A DNA stretch of 64,000 nt, from NCBI RefSeq assembly GCF_937425535.1, contig NZ_OW485601.1:5873501-5937500 (forward strand), given 5' to 3'. Every line of letters starts with the position of its first letter. The stretch's first letter is position 1. Both the position numbers and the translations under genes were made by a program. The stretch is from Rhodovastum atsumiense. GTDB taxonomy: Bacteria > Pseudomonadota > Alphaproteobacteria > Acetobacterales > Acetobacteraceae. The notes beneath the pieces are model-generated. The model worked only from the letters and a program-made list of their open reading frames with translations, ran no database searches and was not told the origin of the DNA. Positions 43,800-52,349 of the stretch are shown here, in pieces.

Positions 43800-44903
43800 T
43801 CAGGCCACTCCGGCCGGGGCCCGCAGGCGCCGCAGGATGGCCAGCAGCTCGTCGACGCGGTGGGCGCAGCCGTGGCGGGCGCGGATGGTGGCGAGCCCCT
43901 CCCGCGCCAGCGCCTCCCGCAGCCCCGCGTCATGGAACAGCGCGCGCAGATGCGCCCGCATCGACGCGGGATCGGTTGCAAGCAGATAGTCGATCCCTGG
44001 ACGGAACAAATTTTCCGCATCCCGCCAGGGGGCGGAGACCAGGGGAATGCCGCAGGCCAGCGCCTCGAACACACGGATGGTGGGGATGCCGGGCAACACC
44101 GTCGCATAGAAGCGCCGCGGCACGTGCACGGTGGCGAGGTGGCGCGCGAACACCTCCGGCGCCCGGTGGTTGGCGAGCCAGCCATGATAGCGCGCGCCGT
44201 GGCGGGCCAGCAGCGCCAGCGCCTCCGGCGGATAACGGACGCCGTGGATGTCGAGCGCCAACCCGGCATCGCGGGCGGGGGCAAGCAGGTACTCCTCCAG
44301 CTCGGCGGTGCGCTCGCCGTCACCGAAATTGCCGATCCACACCAGCCCGGCCCGTGGCCCCGGCACGGGCGGGGGCTGGAACAGGCGCAGGTCGGCGGCT
44401 TCGTGCCAGACGAACACCCGATCGCCCCAGCCCCAGCCGCGATACACCTCGGCGAGCGCCGCGCCGAAAGCCAGCACGCCGTCATAGCCCGAGAGGTCAA
44501 AGGCACGAATCGCGGCGGGATCGCTGACCGCACGGTGATGGGTGTCGTGGAACAACAGGGTGAAGCGCCCGCCCTGCCCGCGCAGCCGGCCCAGCGCCGC
44601 CACCAGCGCCGGATCGGTCCATTCGTGCACCAGCACGAGATCGGCCCCCTCCACCGCCGCGGCGGGATCGAAGCCGGCCGGGTAAGCGTGGCTGCGCAGC
44701 TCCGGAAAGGCCGCGGCAGCCTCCGCCAGGGCGGCGGCGCCGTGATCGGCGCACAGATTGGCACGGCTCCAGCCGTCTTCCGGCTCGAAGGCGCAGGCGT
44801 CGTGGCCGCGCGCGACCAGCTCGCGCAGCACGCCGCGCAGGAAATGGGCGTTGCCGTGGTTCCAGCAGGACAGCAGCGAATGGGCGAAGACGACGATGCG
44901 CAT
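43800..44903 (-). CDS. CgeB-like glycosyltransferase 3
   Basis: 367 residues, paralogous to the two downstream genes. It begins IVVFAHSLLSCWNHGNAHFLRGVLRELVARGHD. It keeps VLVHEWTDPALVAALGRL, LVWIGNFGDGERTAELEEYLL and TIRVFEALACGIPLVSAPWRDAENLF (donor site). The HDTHHR motif in the central part is a possible acid/base site. It starts 5 bp after the GT4 gene. Three tandem diverged copies imply old duplications with separate substrates. Confidence 0.8.
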   Translation of the reverse strand: MRIVVFAHSLLSCWNHGNAHFLRGVLRELVARGHDACAFEPEDGWSRANLCADHGAAALAEAAAAFPELRSHAYPAGFDPAAAVEGADLVLVHEWTDPALVAALGRLRGQGGRFTLLFHDTHHRAVSDPAAIRAFDLSGYDGVLAFGAALAEVYRGWGWGDRVFVWHEAADLRLFQPPPVPGPRAGLVWIGNFGDGERTAELEEYLLAPARDAGLALDIHGVRYPPEALALLARHGARYHGWLANHRAPEVFARHLATVHVPRRFYATVLPGIPTIRVFEALACGIPLVSAPWRDAENLFRPGIDYLLATDPASMRAHLRALFHDAGLREALAREGLATIRARHGCAHRVDELLAILRRLRAPAGVA

Positions 44904-44908
44904 GGCGG

Positions 44909-45991
44909 TCAGCTCACCCGCATGGCGACCAGGTCGCGATGCGCCGCCAGCACCGCCTCGACCATGGTGTCGGCGCGGTACCGGGTCGCCCGCTCGCGCG
45001 CCCGGATCGCCACGTTCTCCGGCCGCCCGATCAGCCGGTCCAGCACCTCGGCGAGCCCCGCATCGTCGTCGGGATGGAAGAACAGCGCCGCGCCGTCCCA
45101 CAGCTCGCGGAACACCGGGATGTCGGCGAGCGCCAGCGCCATGCCGGATTGCGCCGCTTCCAGCACCGCCAGCCCGAACGGCTCGTAGCGCGACGGGGCG
45201 CAGAACACCGTCGCCTGGGCCATCGCATGCGCCAGCGTGGCCTGCGGCAGCACGCCGAGCCAGTGCAGATGCGCCGGCGTGAACCGCGCCCCGGTCGGAC
45301 CCACCAGCGGCCCCGCCGCCAGGATGGGGAAATCGACCTGTCCGGCCACCCGGTCGAGCGCGGCGAAGTTCTTGCCTTCGTCCCATAGCCGCCCGGCCGA
45401 GAGCACCGCCGCGCAGCGTTCCGCCGGCGGCGGGGTGGGTGGCTCGGTGCCGTTATGAATCACCGTGATGCGCCGGCCGGGCCGGTACTCCCGCCCGAGT
45501 GCCAGGGCGAAGCTGCGGGTTGGCGCCATGGCCATGTCGGCTTCGGCGAGGCCGCGGCCGACCGCGGCGGCGCGCCAGGCCAGGTCGGCCGGCATCGGGC
45601 CGCCGCGCACCGCGCGCCACCAGGTGCCGACGCAGGAATGCGCCACCGCCACCACCGGCACCGACCATGGCACCTCGGCCGCCAGCGCCGGCGTGTGCAG
45701 ATGCACGCTGTCGACGCCGGCACGCCGCGCCATGCCCGCCAGCGCCGCCCCGGTCTCACGCAGCTCCGCCTCGCTCACGGCGGTCCAGTCGAGCGGCAAC
45801 CCGGTCGGCACCACGCGCAGCCCGGGCACGGCGGCGGCCTCGTCCATCTGCTGCGGCGAGGGCGGCGGGCCAAGCACGGCCAGCATGGTTTCGACGCCAC
45901 GCTCGGCCAGCCCCTGCGCCAGCACCAGGGCATAGCGCCACACGCCGCCCACGGCGTCGCCGGTCAGCAGGGTGCGCCTCACCTCCCGCAC
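44909..45991 (-). CDS. GT4-family glycosyltransferase
   Basis: 360 residues. An N-terminal glycine-rich loop (GDAVGGVWRYALVLAQGLAERG) precedes the GT-B core, with VIHNGTEPP, LSAGRLWDEGKNFAALD and the E-x7-E donor motif in SRYEPFGLAVLEAAQSGMALA. The retaining GT4 class is typical. The GTG at 45991 has GGAGG 4 nt upstream and overlaps the radical SAM gene by 13 bp; a GTG at 45982 would make a GTGA overlap and is an alternative. It is part of the seven-gene operon. Confidence 0.83.
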   Translation of the reverse strand: MREVRRTLLTGDAVGGVWRYALVLAQGLAERGVETMLAVLGPPPSPQQMDEAAAVPGLRVVPTGLPLDWTAVSEAELRETGAALAGMARRAGVDSVHLHTPALAAEVPWSVPVVAVAHSCVGTWWRAVRGGPMPADLAWRAAAVGRGLAEADMAMAPTRSFALALGREYRPGRRITVIHNGTEPPTPPPAERCAAVLSAGRLWDEGKNFAALDRVAGQVDFPILAAGPLVGPTGARFTPAHLHWLGVLPQATLAHAMAQATVFCAPSRYEPFGLAVLEAAQSGMALALADIPVFRELWDGAALFFHPDDDAGLAEVLDRLIGRPENVAIRARERATRYRADTMVEAVLAAHRDLVAMRVS

Positions 45992-47259
45992 GCCGCCTCC
46001 AGCTCGGCGAGCGGGCGTGGCGTCCCGTCCTGGATGTCGGAGAACCGGGTGACGCGATCGAGATAATGGCCGTGGGCACGTTCCCAGGCGGCATCGTCGG
46101 GCGCGCCGAACAGGCGGCGGTAATCAGGCGAGCTGGGATAGGGATAGAGCGGCACCGGGTCGTTGGCCCAGACGCCTTCCCGCTGCACCTTCGCCCGCCA
46201 GGCGGCGACCAGCGCCGGATCGTCGGCCTCGGTCGCGATCAGGTTGGCCTGCACGAAGGGCACGTGGCGGCGCGCCAGGATCAGCCGCCCGGCCAGGGCG
46301 TCGGTATCCATCCGGCACGCCTTGTCGAGCGCCGCGCGGCCTGCCTCGGTCAGGCTCTCCACCCCGGCCTCGATGGACACGCAGCCGGCTTGCCCGAGCA
46401 GCTCGATCATCTCGGGCTTCCATAGGTCGATGCGGGTCTGCACGCCGAAAACCAGACGGCGCGCCGCGAGCTCGACCAATAATTCACGCCAAGGTAGAAA
46501 TATCTCGTCAATGAAGTAAATATAGTTCACTCCCTGACGCTGAAGGATGTCGATCTCCTGCACTAGCAGCCCGAGATCGCGGCGTCGGTAACGATCGCGA
46601 TAGTCAGTCTTGGCACAAAAGCTGCAAGAATAAGGACATCCGCGGCTTGCTTCAACTTCGGCTCCGGCGCCCCGGGGCGGACCTTCGAAGCGATGGTGGT
46701 GATGCAGGTGCCGCTGGATCCAGGCCTCCGGCCAGCGCAGCGGCGCCGCATCGGTGAAGCGTGCGGCGGCCGGCGGGCCATGCAGCACCGCCTCGCCCGC
46801 GCGCAGCACCGCCGTGCCGGCCGCCGTCGTCCCGTCGGCAAGGGCAGCCACCACCTCCTCGCATTCGCCGCGCACCACCACGTCCACGCCAAGCTTGCGC
46901 AGCACCGCCCCAGGGGTCGCCGAGCCGTGCGGCCCGACCGCGACGGTGCATCCGCCGCGCGCGCCGAGGCAGGCCAGGAAGGCGCGGGGAATGCGCAGCT
47001 CCGGCGGCGGGCAGCGCCAGAACAGGTAGGTGGGCGCGGTGGTCACCACCGTCATGTCGGCGCCGAAATCGGCCACCGCATCGGCCAGCGCCGCGTTGCC
47101 GCAGCCATCGAGCCGGCCGTCGAGCAGGCACACCTCGTGCCCGCGCCTGCGCAGCAGCGCCGCGGCGTAGCCCAGTTCGAGCGGCAGATGCGGCTCGCGG
47201 CAGCCGAAATAGATGCTGCCGGCGAAATCCCAGGCCGGATTGACCAGGGTGACCCTCAC
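45979..47259 (-). CDS. B12-binding-type radical SAM protein of the glycan cluster
   Basis: 426 residues. The N-terminal 130 residues form a Rossmann-like B12-binding domain (LVNPAWDFAGSIYFG, LPLELGYAAALLRRRGHEVCLLDGR) without a DxHxxG motif. The radical SAM core follows, with the 4Fe-4S motif C208-x3-C212-x2-C215, then IYFIDEIFLPW, AGCVSIEAGVES and a late QANLIATEADDP. Such enzymes methylate, rearrange or epimerise unreactive carbons; here the target may be a sugar or a sugar-bearing lipid (inference). The start is GTG, overlapping the upstream epimerase stop by GTGA (47256-47259). Codon use changes sharply at 46474-46659. Confidence 0.85.
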   Translation of the reverse strand: MRVTLVNPAWDFAGSIYFGCREPHLPLELGYAAALLRRRGHEVCLLDGRLDGCGNAALADAVADFGADMTVVTTAPTYLFWRCPPPELRIPRAFLACLGARGGCTVAVGPHGSATPGAVLRKLGVDVVVRGECEEVVAALADGTTAAGTAVLRAGEAVLHGPPAAARFTDAAPLRWPEAWIQRHLHHHHRFEGPPRGAGAEVEASRGCPYSCSFCAKTDYRDRYRRRDLGLLVQEIDILQRQGVNYIYFIDEIFLPWRELLVELAARRLVFGVQTRIDLWKPEMIELLGQAGCVSIEAGVESLTEAGRAALDKACRMDTDALAGRLILARRHVPFVQANLIATEADDPALVAAWRAKVQREGVWANDPVPLYPYPSSPDYRRLFGAPDDAAWERAHGHYLDRVTRFSDIQDGTPRPLAELEAACGR

Positions 47260-48290
47260 GCCGCCGCCCTCCCCTCCGCGGCGAAGGCATCCGCCAGCCG
47301 GGCGAGCCCCTGCTGCCAGGGCAATGGCTGCGGCAAATCGAGCGCCGCCGTCACCCGCGTGGTGTCGGTGACGAACCAGCGCTGGTCGCCCGGCCGCCAC
47401 GGGGCGAAGCGCGACACGACCGGCCGTCCGGTCAGGCGGGCAATGGCGGCGAGCATCTGCCGCAGGCTGACGGCATTGGCCGGACCGCCGCCGAGGTTGA
47501 AAGCCCGGCCGGCGACGCTGCCGATGCGCCGCCAGGCCGCCAGATAGGCCGCCACCGCGTCGTCGATGTACAGCACGTCGCGCACCTGGCGCCCGTCGCC
47601 GTAGAGGGTGACCGGCTCGCCCGCGCGCGCGCGCAACAGGAAATGCGCGACCCAGCCCTGGTCCTCGGTGCCGTGCTGGCGGGTGCCGTAGATGCAGCTC
47701 ATGCGCAGCACCGTGGTCGGGATGCCGAAGCTGCGCGCCCAGTCCAGCACGTACTGGTCCGCCGCACCCTTCGAGCAGCCGTACGGCGTGTGGAACGATA
47801 CCGGCCGGCTTTCATCGATGCCGCGACGCAGCCGCGGATCGACCGGACGCCAGGCATCGTCCTCGAGCGCCAGCGTGATGTCGGAAAGATCGCCATAGAC
47901 CTTGTTGGTGCTGGCCAGGATCAGCGGCACCTTCTCCGCGCGCCGGCGCAGCGCTTCCAGCAACGTGACGGTGCCGAGCGCGTTGACGGCGAAATCCTCG
48001 AACGGAGCGGCCAGGCTGGTGGTGACTGCGACCTGGGCGGCGAGATGGAACACCGCCACGGCGTCGTGGGTCGTCTGCGCCAGCGCGTCCGCATCGCGGA
48101 TATCGGCGATGGCAACGGAGATGCGGCGCGGGTGGCGGCAGCGCAGCCAGTCGAGGTTGGACTCGGCACCGACCCGGGCGAGGCTGTCCAGCACCAGCAC
48201 GTCATGGCCCCCGGCGGCGAGCCGGTCGACGAGGTTGCAGCCGATGAACCCGGCGCCCCCGGTCACCAGCACCGGCCGCCGCGGCGCCAT
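47256..48290 (-). CDS. NAD-dependent nucleotide-sugar epimerase (CDP-paratose 2-epimerase-like)
   Basis: 344-residue extended SDR. Motifs are LVTGGAGFIGCNLVD, FHLAAQVAVTTS, the catalytic Thr/Ser in STNKVYGDL, YGCSK (Tyr/Lys pair) and RDVLYIDDAV. The long ASTNKVYG segment and HGTEDQGWVAHF resemble CDP-paratose/CDP-tyvelose 2-epimerase, so a deoxyhexose substrate is plausible. The ATG at 48290 shares one base with the upstream stop (TGATG). It is the second gene of the operon. Confidence 0.82.
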   Translation of the reverse strand: MAPRRPVLVTGGAGFIGCNLVDRLAAGGHDVLVLDSLARVGAESNLDWLRCRHPRRISVAIADIRDADALAQTTHDAVAVFHLAAQVAVTTSLAAPFEDFAVNALGTVTLLEALRRRAEKVPLILASTNKVYGDLSDITLALEDDAWRPVDPRLRRGIDESRPVSFHTPYGCSKGAADQYVLDWARSFGIPTTVLRMSCIYGTRQHGTEDQGWVAHFLLRARAGEPVTLYGDGRQVRDVLYIDDAVAAYLAAWRRIGSVAGRAFNLGGGPANAVSLRQMLAAIARLTGRPVVSRFAPWRPGDQRWFVTDTTRVTAALDLPQPLPWQQGLARLADAFAAEGRAAA

Positions 48291-49390
48291 CACGCGACCA
48301 GCCCCCGCGCTTCCAGTTCGCGTCGCGCCTGGGCCACCAGGTCGACGGCGTGCCGGCGCTCCACCCAGGCGGCCAGCTCCGCCAGGCTGGCGTCGAAATC
48401 CTGTTGCGGCGTGAAGCCCAGTCTTTCGCGCGCCAGCGTGATATCGGCGAAGCAATGGCGAATATCGCCGGTACGGGCCTGGAAGGTGATCTCCGGGGCC
48501 AGCCGCTCGCGGCCCATGGCGGCGGCGAAGCGCCGCGCCACGTCGGCGATGCTGACCGAGCAGCCGCTGCCGATGTTGAACACCCGGCCCGCCGCGGCGG
48601 GCAGGTCGAGGGCGGCGAGGAAGGCGCGGGCGACATCGGCGACATGCACGAAATCGCGAAGCTGCGCACCGTCCTCGAACACCATGGGGCGCTGGCCGTT
48701 GCGCAGCCGCGCGGCGAAGATCGCCAGCACGCCGGTATAGGGGTTCGACAGCGCCTGCCCGGGGCCGTAGACGTTGAACAGGCGCAACGCCACGCCCTGC
48801 ATGCCATAGGCCGGCGCCACCGTCAGCGTCAGCCGCTCCTGGGCAAACTTGGTCAGCGCATAGACCGAGGCGAGCGAGGGCTGCTTCCATTCCGGCGTGG
48901 CCACCGGCACCAGCCGGTGCCCCTGCGCGTCCACCGGGTCCCACGACGCGCCACCGTCGCGGGTGGCATCCTCGACCAGCCGGCCCGCGATGTCGCGATA
49001 CAGGCCCTCGCCATAGATGCTCATCGAGGACGCCACCACCACGCGCGCCACCGGCCGCTCGGTCAGCGCCTGGAACAGCACGGCGGTGCCGACATCGTTG
49101 ACCGAGACATAGCGGTCGATCGCATACATGCTCTGGCCGACGCCGACCTCGGCGGCGAGATGCACGACCTTGTCGACGCCGGCGAGCGCCGTGCGTACGG
49201 CGGCGCCGTCGCGCACGTCGGCGCGGACCAGTTCGACATCGTCCGGCAGGCGTTGGGCGCTCCCCTGGCCGTGCACCTGCTCGATCAGGCTGTCGAGGAC
49301 GCGCACGCGCTCACCGCGGGCCAGCAATGCCCGAACGAGATGGCCACCGATGAAACCAGCCCCACCGGTGACCAGGACCCGTTCCGCCAT
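48290..49390 (-). CDS. NAD-dependent nucleotide-sugar epimerase (dTDP-rhamnose 4-epimerase-like)
   Basis: 366-residue extended SDR that opens the operon. Motifs are VLVTGGAGFIGGHLVRALLARG, VVHLAAEVGVGQSMYAIDRYV, the catalytic Ser in ASSMSIYGEG, YALTK (Tyr/Lys), LRLFNVYGPGQ and LRDFVHVADVARA. The QSMYAIDRYVSVND segment is typical of dTDP-L-rhamnose 4-epimerase relatives, so it may make dTDP-6-deoxytalose or a similar donor. GGAGAG lies 8 nt before the ATG. The promoter should lie in the gap at 49391-49532. Confidence 0.82.
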   Translation of the reverse strand: MAERVLVTGGAGFIGGHLVRALLARGERVRVLDSLIEQVHGQGSAQRLPDDVELVRADVRDGAAVRTALAGVDKVVHLAAEVGVGQSMYAIDRYVSVNDVGTAVLFQALTERPVARVVVASSMSIYGEGLYRDIAGRLVEDATRDGGASWDPVDAQGHRLVPVATPEWKQPSLASVYALTKFAQERLTLTVAPAYGMQGVALRLFNVYGPGQALSNPYTGVLAIFAARLRNGQRPMVFEDGAQLRDFVHVADVARAFLAALDLPAAAGRVFNIGSGCSVSIADVARRFAAAMGRERLAPEITFQARTGDIRHCFADITLARERLGFTPQQDFDASLAELAAWVERRHAVDLVAQARRELEARGLVA

Positions 49391-49532
49391 GGCTGCGCTC
49401 TCTCCGCCCGTTCAGGCAGCGCGAACGCGGCGGCTCCGGGGTTTGTTCCCGCCGCTACGATCAGGCGGCGGGATGGCGGCCGGCGGTCTTTGCGGTTTCA
49501 TACGGAAATGGCGGCGGCTAGACTGCCCCACC

Positions 49533-49865
49533 ATGAAACTTCTGCTGCTTCTGATCGTGGTCGCCGTTTCGGTGGCGTTTCTCTATCCCCCCTATGCCGA
49601 GGACAGCGAGACCAGTTGCGCCGCCTTCGAACACCGGGTGAAGGCGCTGGCCGACGCACAGATCGACCGCGTCGCGGGCGACAACCCGCGCCTGCAATCC
49701 CTGCTCGGCACGCTGAAAGGCGCGGCGCCCACGGGGCTGTTCGCCGACGCCTATATCCACCATCACTTCCCCAGCCTGCCGCCGACCCTGGCCTGCACGG
49801 TGGCCTATTGGCGGACCGTGCAGACCCCTGACCTGCGCCGGCTGGCCGGCAGCCTCATGCCCTGA
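49533..49865 (+). CDS. Small secreted or membrane-anchored hypothetical protein, 110 aa
   Basis: No family is recognised. An N-terminal hydrophobic segment (KLLLLLIVVAVSVAFLYPP) acts as a signal or anchor. The mature part has two Cys (SCAAFEH; LACTVAYW) that could pair, and a His cluster AYIHHHFPSLPPT. A longer open frame upstream lacks coding character; the start at 49533 is set by the signal segment. It is divergent from the glycan operon (gap of about 140 bp). Confidence 0.6.
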   Translation: MKLLLLLIVVAVSVAFLYPPYAEDSETSCAAFEHRVKALADAQIDRVAGDNPRLQSLLGTLKGAAPTGLFADAYIHHHFPSLPPTLACTVAYWRTVQTPDLRRLAGSLMP

Positions 49866-49878
49866 TCGTTCGCCTGGA

Positions 49879-50187
49879 TCACCCGCGGTGGCGGTGCGAG
49901 CGCGGCGCATCCCGATGGGATTGCAGCGTCAGCGCCGCCCCCCCCGCCAGCATGCCGAGCGCCGCCGGCGTCAGCCAGGCCGGGCGCAGCAGCAACGGCA
50001 TGAACAGATGCAGCCACACCCATTCCGAAACGCCGTCACGCACGGCATTCTGCAAGCTCACCAGCCAGCCATGGTTGGCGATCGAGATCGCCTGGGCCAG
50101 CGGCAGCATCGGCGGCAGCAGGCTGGCGAGCGCGAACGCAACCACCAGCAGAATAGCGGCAATCACCGCCAGGACGCGCACAGTCAT
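49879..50187 (-). CDS. Small two-helix membrane protein downstream of msrP
   Basis: 102 residues. Two hydrophobic segments are visible (VLAVIAAILLVVAFALASLLPP; LTPAALGMLAGGAALTL) with a WVWLHLFMPLL stretch between them and a basic His/Arg tail. Its ATG overlaps the msrP stop as TAATG, so it is translated with msrP. It is too short for the usual MsrQ partner (a heme-binding protein with about six helices), and no conserved His pair of that family is obvious. The family is not recognised. Confidence 0.6.
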   Translation of the reverse strand: MTVRVLAVIAAILLVVAFALASLLPPMLPLAQAISIANHGWLVSLQNAVRDGVSEWVWLHLFMPLLLRPAWLTPAALGMLAGGAALTLQSHRDAPRSHRHRG

Positions 50188-51158
50188 TACACGAACAACC
50201 GCTCGTTTTCGAGATTGGTGTAAAGCCCTGCCACGAATTCCCCGTACCCGTTCCAGATCCGCGTTGGTACCATCTCATCCGTTCCAAGCAGGCGCTCCCG
50301 GGCCTGGCTCCAGCGGGGATGCGCCACGTCGGGGTTGACGTTGGCCCAGAAGCCATACTCGCTGTCCTGCAGTCGCTCCCAGAAGCTCACTGGCCGCCGG
50401 GTGGTGAATTCCACCCGCACGATCGACTTGGCCGACTTGAACCCGTACTTCCATGGCAGCGTCAACCGGACAGGCGCGCCGTTCTGCGGCGGGATCACCT
50501 TTCCGTACATCCCGACGGCGAGGAAGGCCAGGTCGTTGGTCGCCTCCGCGAGGGTGCAGCCCTCGGTATAGGGCCAGGGATACCAGCTCTGCCGCAATCC
50601 CGGCATCGTCGCCGGATCGGCAAGGCTGGTGAACACCAGATATTGCGCCTCGGGTCGCGGCTCGGCCAGCTTCACCAGTTCGGCGAGCGGGAAGCCCACC
50701 CAGGGCACGGTCATCGCCCAGGCCTCGACGCAGCGATGGCGATAGACCCGCTCCTGCAACGATACCTGCTTCAGCAGGTCCTCAAGCGCCAGCTTGCGCG
50801 GCCTTGCCACCAGCCCGGCGAGCTCGATCGTCCAGGGCTCGGCCGGCAGGGCCTGTGCCGCGCGGGCGACCGACTTGGAGCCGCCGAATTCGTAGAAATT
50901 GTTGTAGCTCGTGGCATCCGCTTCGGGCGTGAGCGGCCGGCCGCCCTGGTATGCCGGGTTGGCGGGGGCCACTAGCGGCTTGCGTGGCGGCGGCGGGGCA
51001 CTGCCGCCGAACAGGCCCCAGCCGGCCTGGGCGGGGGTGGCGATGGTGGCGGCGGCCAGCCCCGCCGTGCCCAGCAGCGCCCGCCGCCGGGTCACGATCG
51101 CCTCGGGAGTCACCTGCGTCTCGGGAATTTCCCAGCCCCGACGGCTGCGGATCAGCAT
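50187..51158 (-). CDS. msrP: Protein-methionine-sulfoxide reductase catalytic subunit MsrP
   Basis: 323-residue periplasmic molybdoenzyme that repairs oxidised methionine in envelope proteins. A Tat signal (VTRRRALLG, residues 23-30) exports it folded. The Moco ligand Cys is C143 in YRHRCVEAWAMTVPWVGFPL. GRRP/SFWERL and a C-terminal HPRWSQARERLLG are standard. The neighbouring gene coupled to it is not MsrQ, so the electron donor must be elsewhere. The start at 51158 fits the family. A cytoplasmic MsrA gene lies about 2 kb away. Confidence 0.93.
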   Translation of the reverse strand: MLIRSRRGWEIPETQVTPEAIVTRRRALLGTAGLAAATIATPAQAGWGLFGGSAPPPPRKPLVAPANPAYQGGRPLTPEADATSYNNFYEFGGSKSVARAAQALPAEPWTIELAGLVARPRKLALEDLLKQVSLQERVYRHRCVEAWAMTVPWVGFPLAELVKLAEPRPEAQYLVFTSLADPATMPGLRQSWYPWPYTEGCTLAEATNDLAFLAVGMYGKVIPPQNGAPVRLTLPWKYGFKSAKSIVRVEFTTRRPVSFWERLQDSEYGFWANVNPDVAHPRWSQARERLLGTDEMVPTRIWNGYGEFVAGLYTNLENERLFV

Positions 51159-51338
51159 CTGGTCCCCCTATGCCTTGTCCGTCGGCTCCGCCGCGAGGAA
51201 AGAGTCGGACGGCAGCACTGTGCCCCGGAGATGGCGCGTCCTTCAACGTCCGCAAGCCAGGGCGGGATCGCGGATTGCCTTGCCGCCGCGCCTCTGTGAC
51301 AGTCACGCTCCCTTGCCCCGATACGGATTCGTGGTTCC

Positions 51339-52349
51339 ATGCATTTTTCCCGATTTCCGCGCGTAAAAATCTGCCACGCCCCTACCCCGCTCGAATTCCT
51401 GCCGAACCTGACGCGCCACCTCGGCGGGCCGCAGCTCTGGATCAAGCGCGACGACTGCACGGGGCTCGCCACCGGCGGCAACAAGAACCGCAAGCTGGAA
51501 TTCCTGGTCGGCGAGGCCCTGGCGGCGGGTGCGGATCACCTGGTGACGCAGGGCGCGGTGCAGTCCAACCACGTCCGCCAGACCGCCGCGGCGGCGGCGA
51601 AATTCGGCCTGAAATGCTCGGCGCTGCTGGAACACCGGGTGGAGACCCCGGACACCGACTATACCGACAGCGGCAACGTGCTGCTCGACCGGGTGCTGGG
51701 GCTCGACATCGATTATCGCCCCGCCGGAACCGACATGCAGGCGGCGATCGAGGAACTGGGCGCCCGGCTGCGTGACCAGGGCGCCAGGCCCTACCTGATC
51801 CCCGGCGGTGGTTCCAACGCCACCGGCGCGCTCGGCTACGCCAATGTGGCGCTGGAATTGCTGGCCCAGGCCAACGAGCAGGGCCTGCGCATCGACCGGG
51901 TGGTGCATGCCACCGGCAGCGCCGGCACCCAGGCCGGGCTGGTCGCCGGGTTCACGGGGCTGAACGCCGGCATCGGCGTGCTGGGCATCGGCGTGCGCGC
52001 GCCCAAGGACAGGCAGGAAGCCAATGTGCACCGGCTCGCCGAGGCGACGGCGGAACGGCTAGGGGTGAAGGGCGGCGTGCCGCGCGCGGCGGTCGAGGCC
52101 AATTGCGACTATGTCGGCGCCGGCTACGGCATCCCGACCGAGGGCATGGCCGAGGCGGTGCGCCTGCTGGCCCGCCTGGAAGGCATCCTGCTCGACCCCG
52201 TCTATTCCGGGAAGGGCATGGCCGGGCTGATCGACCTGATCCGCAAGGGCGCGTTCGGCCGCGACGAAAATATCGTGTTCGTGCACACCGGCGGCCAGGC
52301 CGGGCTGTTCGGCTACCGCGACGTCCTCACCCGCGCCGCGGCGTCCTGA
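51339..52349 (+). CDS. D-cysteine desulfhydrase-family PLP enzyme
   Basis: 336-residue tryptophan-synthase-beta-fold enzyme. The opening [19 protein letters not shown] and the PLP lysine in [10 protein letters not shown] are diagnostic. [19 protein letters not shown] and the glycine loop [10 protein letters not shown] (phosphate site) follow. Family members include D-cysteine desulfhydrase, L-cysteate sulfo-lyase and ACC deaminase; sequence alone does not choose. The 3' end overlaps the convergent enoyl-CoA hydratase gene by 37 bp. Confidence 0.83.
   Translation: MHFSRFPRVKICHAPTPLEFLPNLTRHLGGPQLWIKRDDCTGLATGGNKNRKLEFLVGEALAAGADHLVTQGAVQSNHVRQTAAAAAKFGLKCSALLEHRVETPDTDYTDSGNVLLDRVLGLDIDYRPAGTDMQAAIEELGARLRDQGARPYLIPGGGSNATGALGYANVALELLAQANEQGLRIDRVVHATGSAGTQAGLVAGFTGLNAGIGVLGIGVRAPKDRQEANVHRLAEATAERLGVKGGVPRAAVEANCDYVGAGYGIPTEGMAEAVRLLARLEGILLDPVYSGKGMAGLIDLIRKGAFGRDENIVFVHTGGQAGLFGYRDVLTRAAAS

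Noticed and set aside
42704-44764. A single 686-aa glycosyltransferase fusion
   Set aside because: Only the C-terminal 364 residues are family-like. The first part is an alternate reading of the separate glycosyltransferase at 43800-44903.
49879-50187. The small gene as a truncated MsrQ
   Set aside because: Only two hydrophobic segments and no recognisable MsrQ heme-His pattern; length and composition do not match a fragment of that family.
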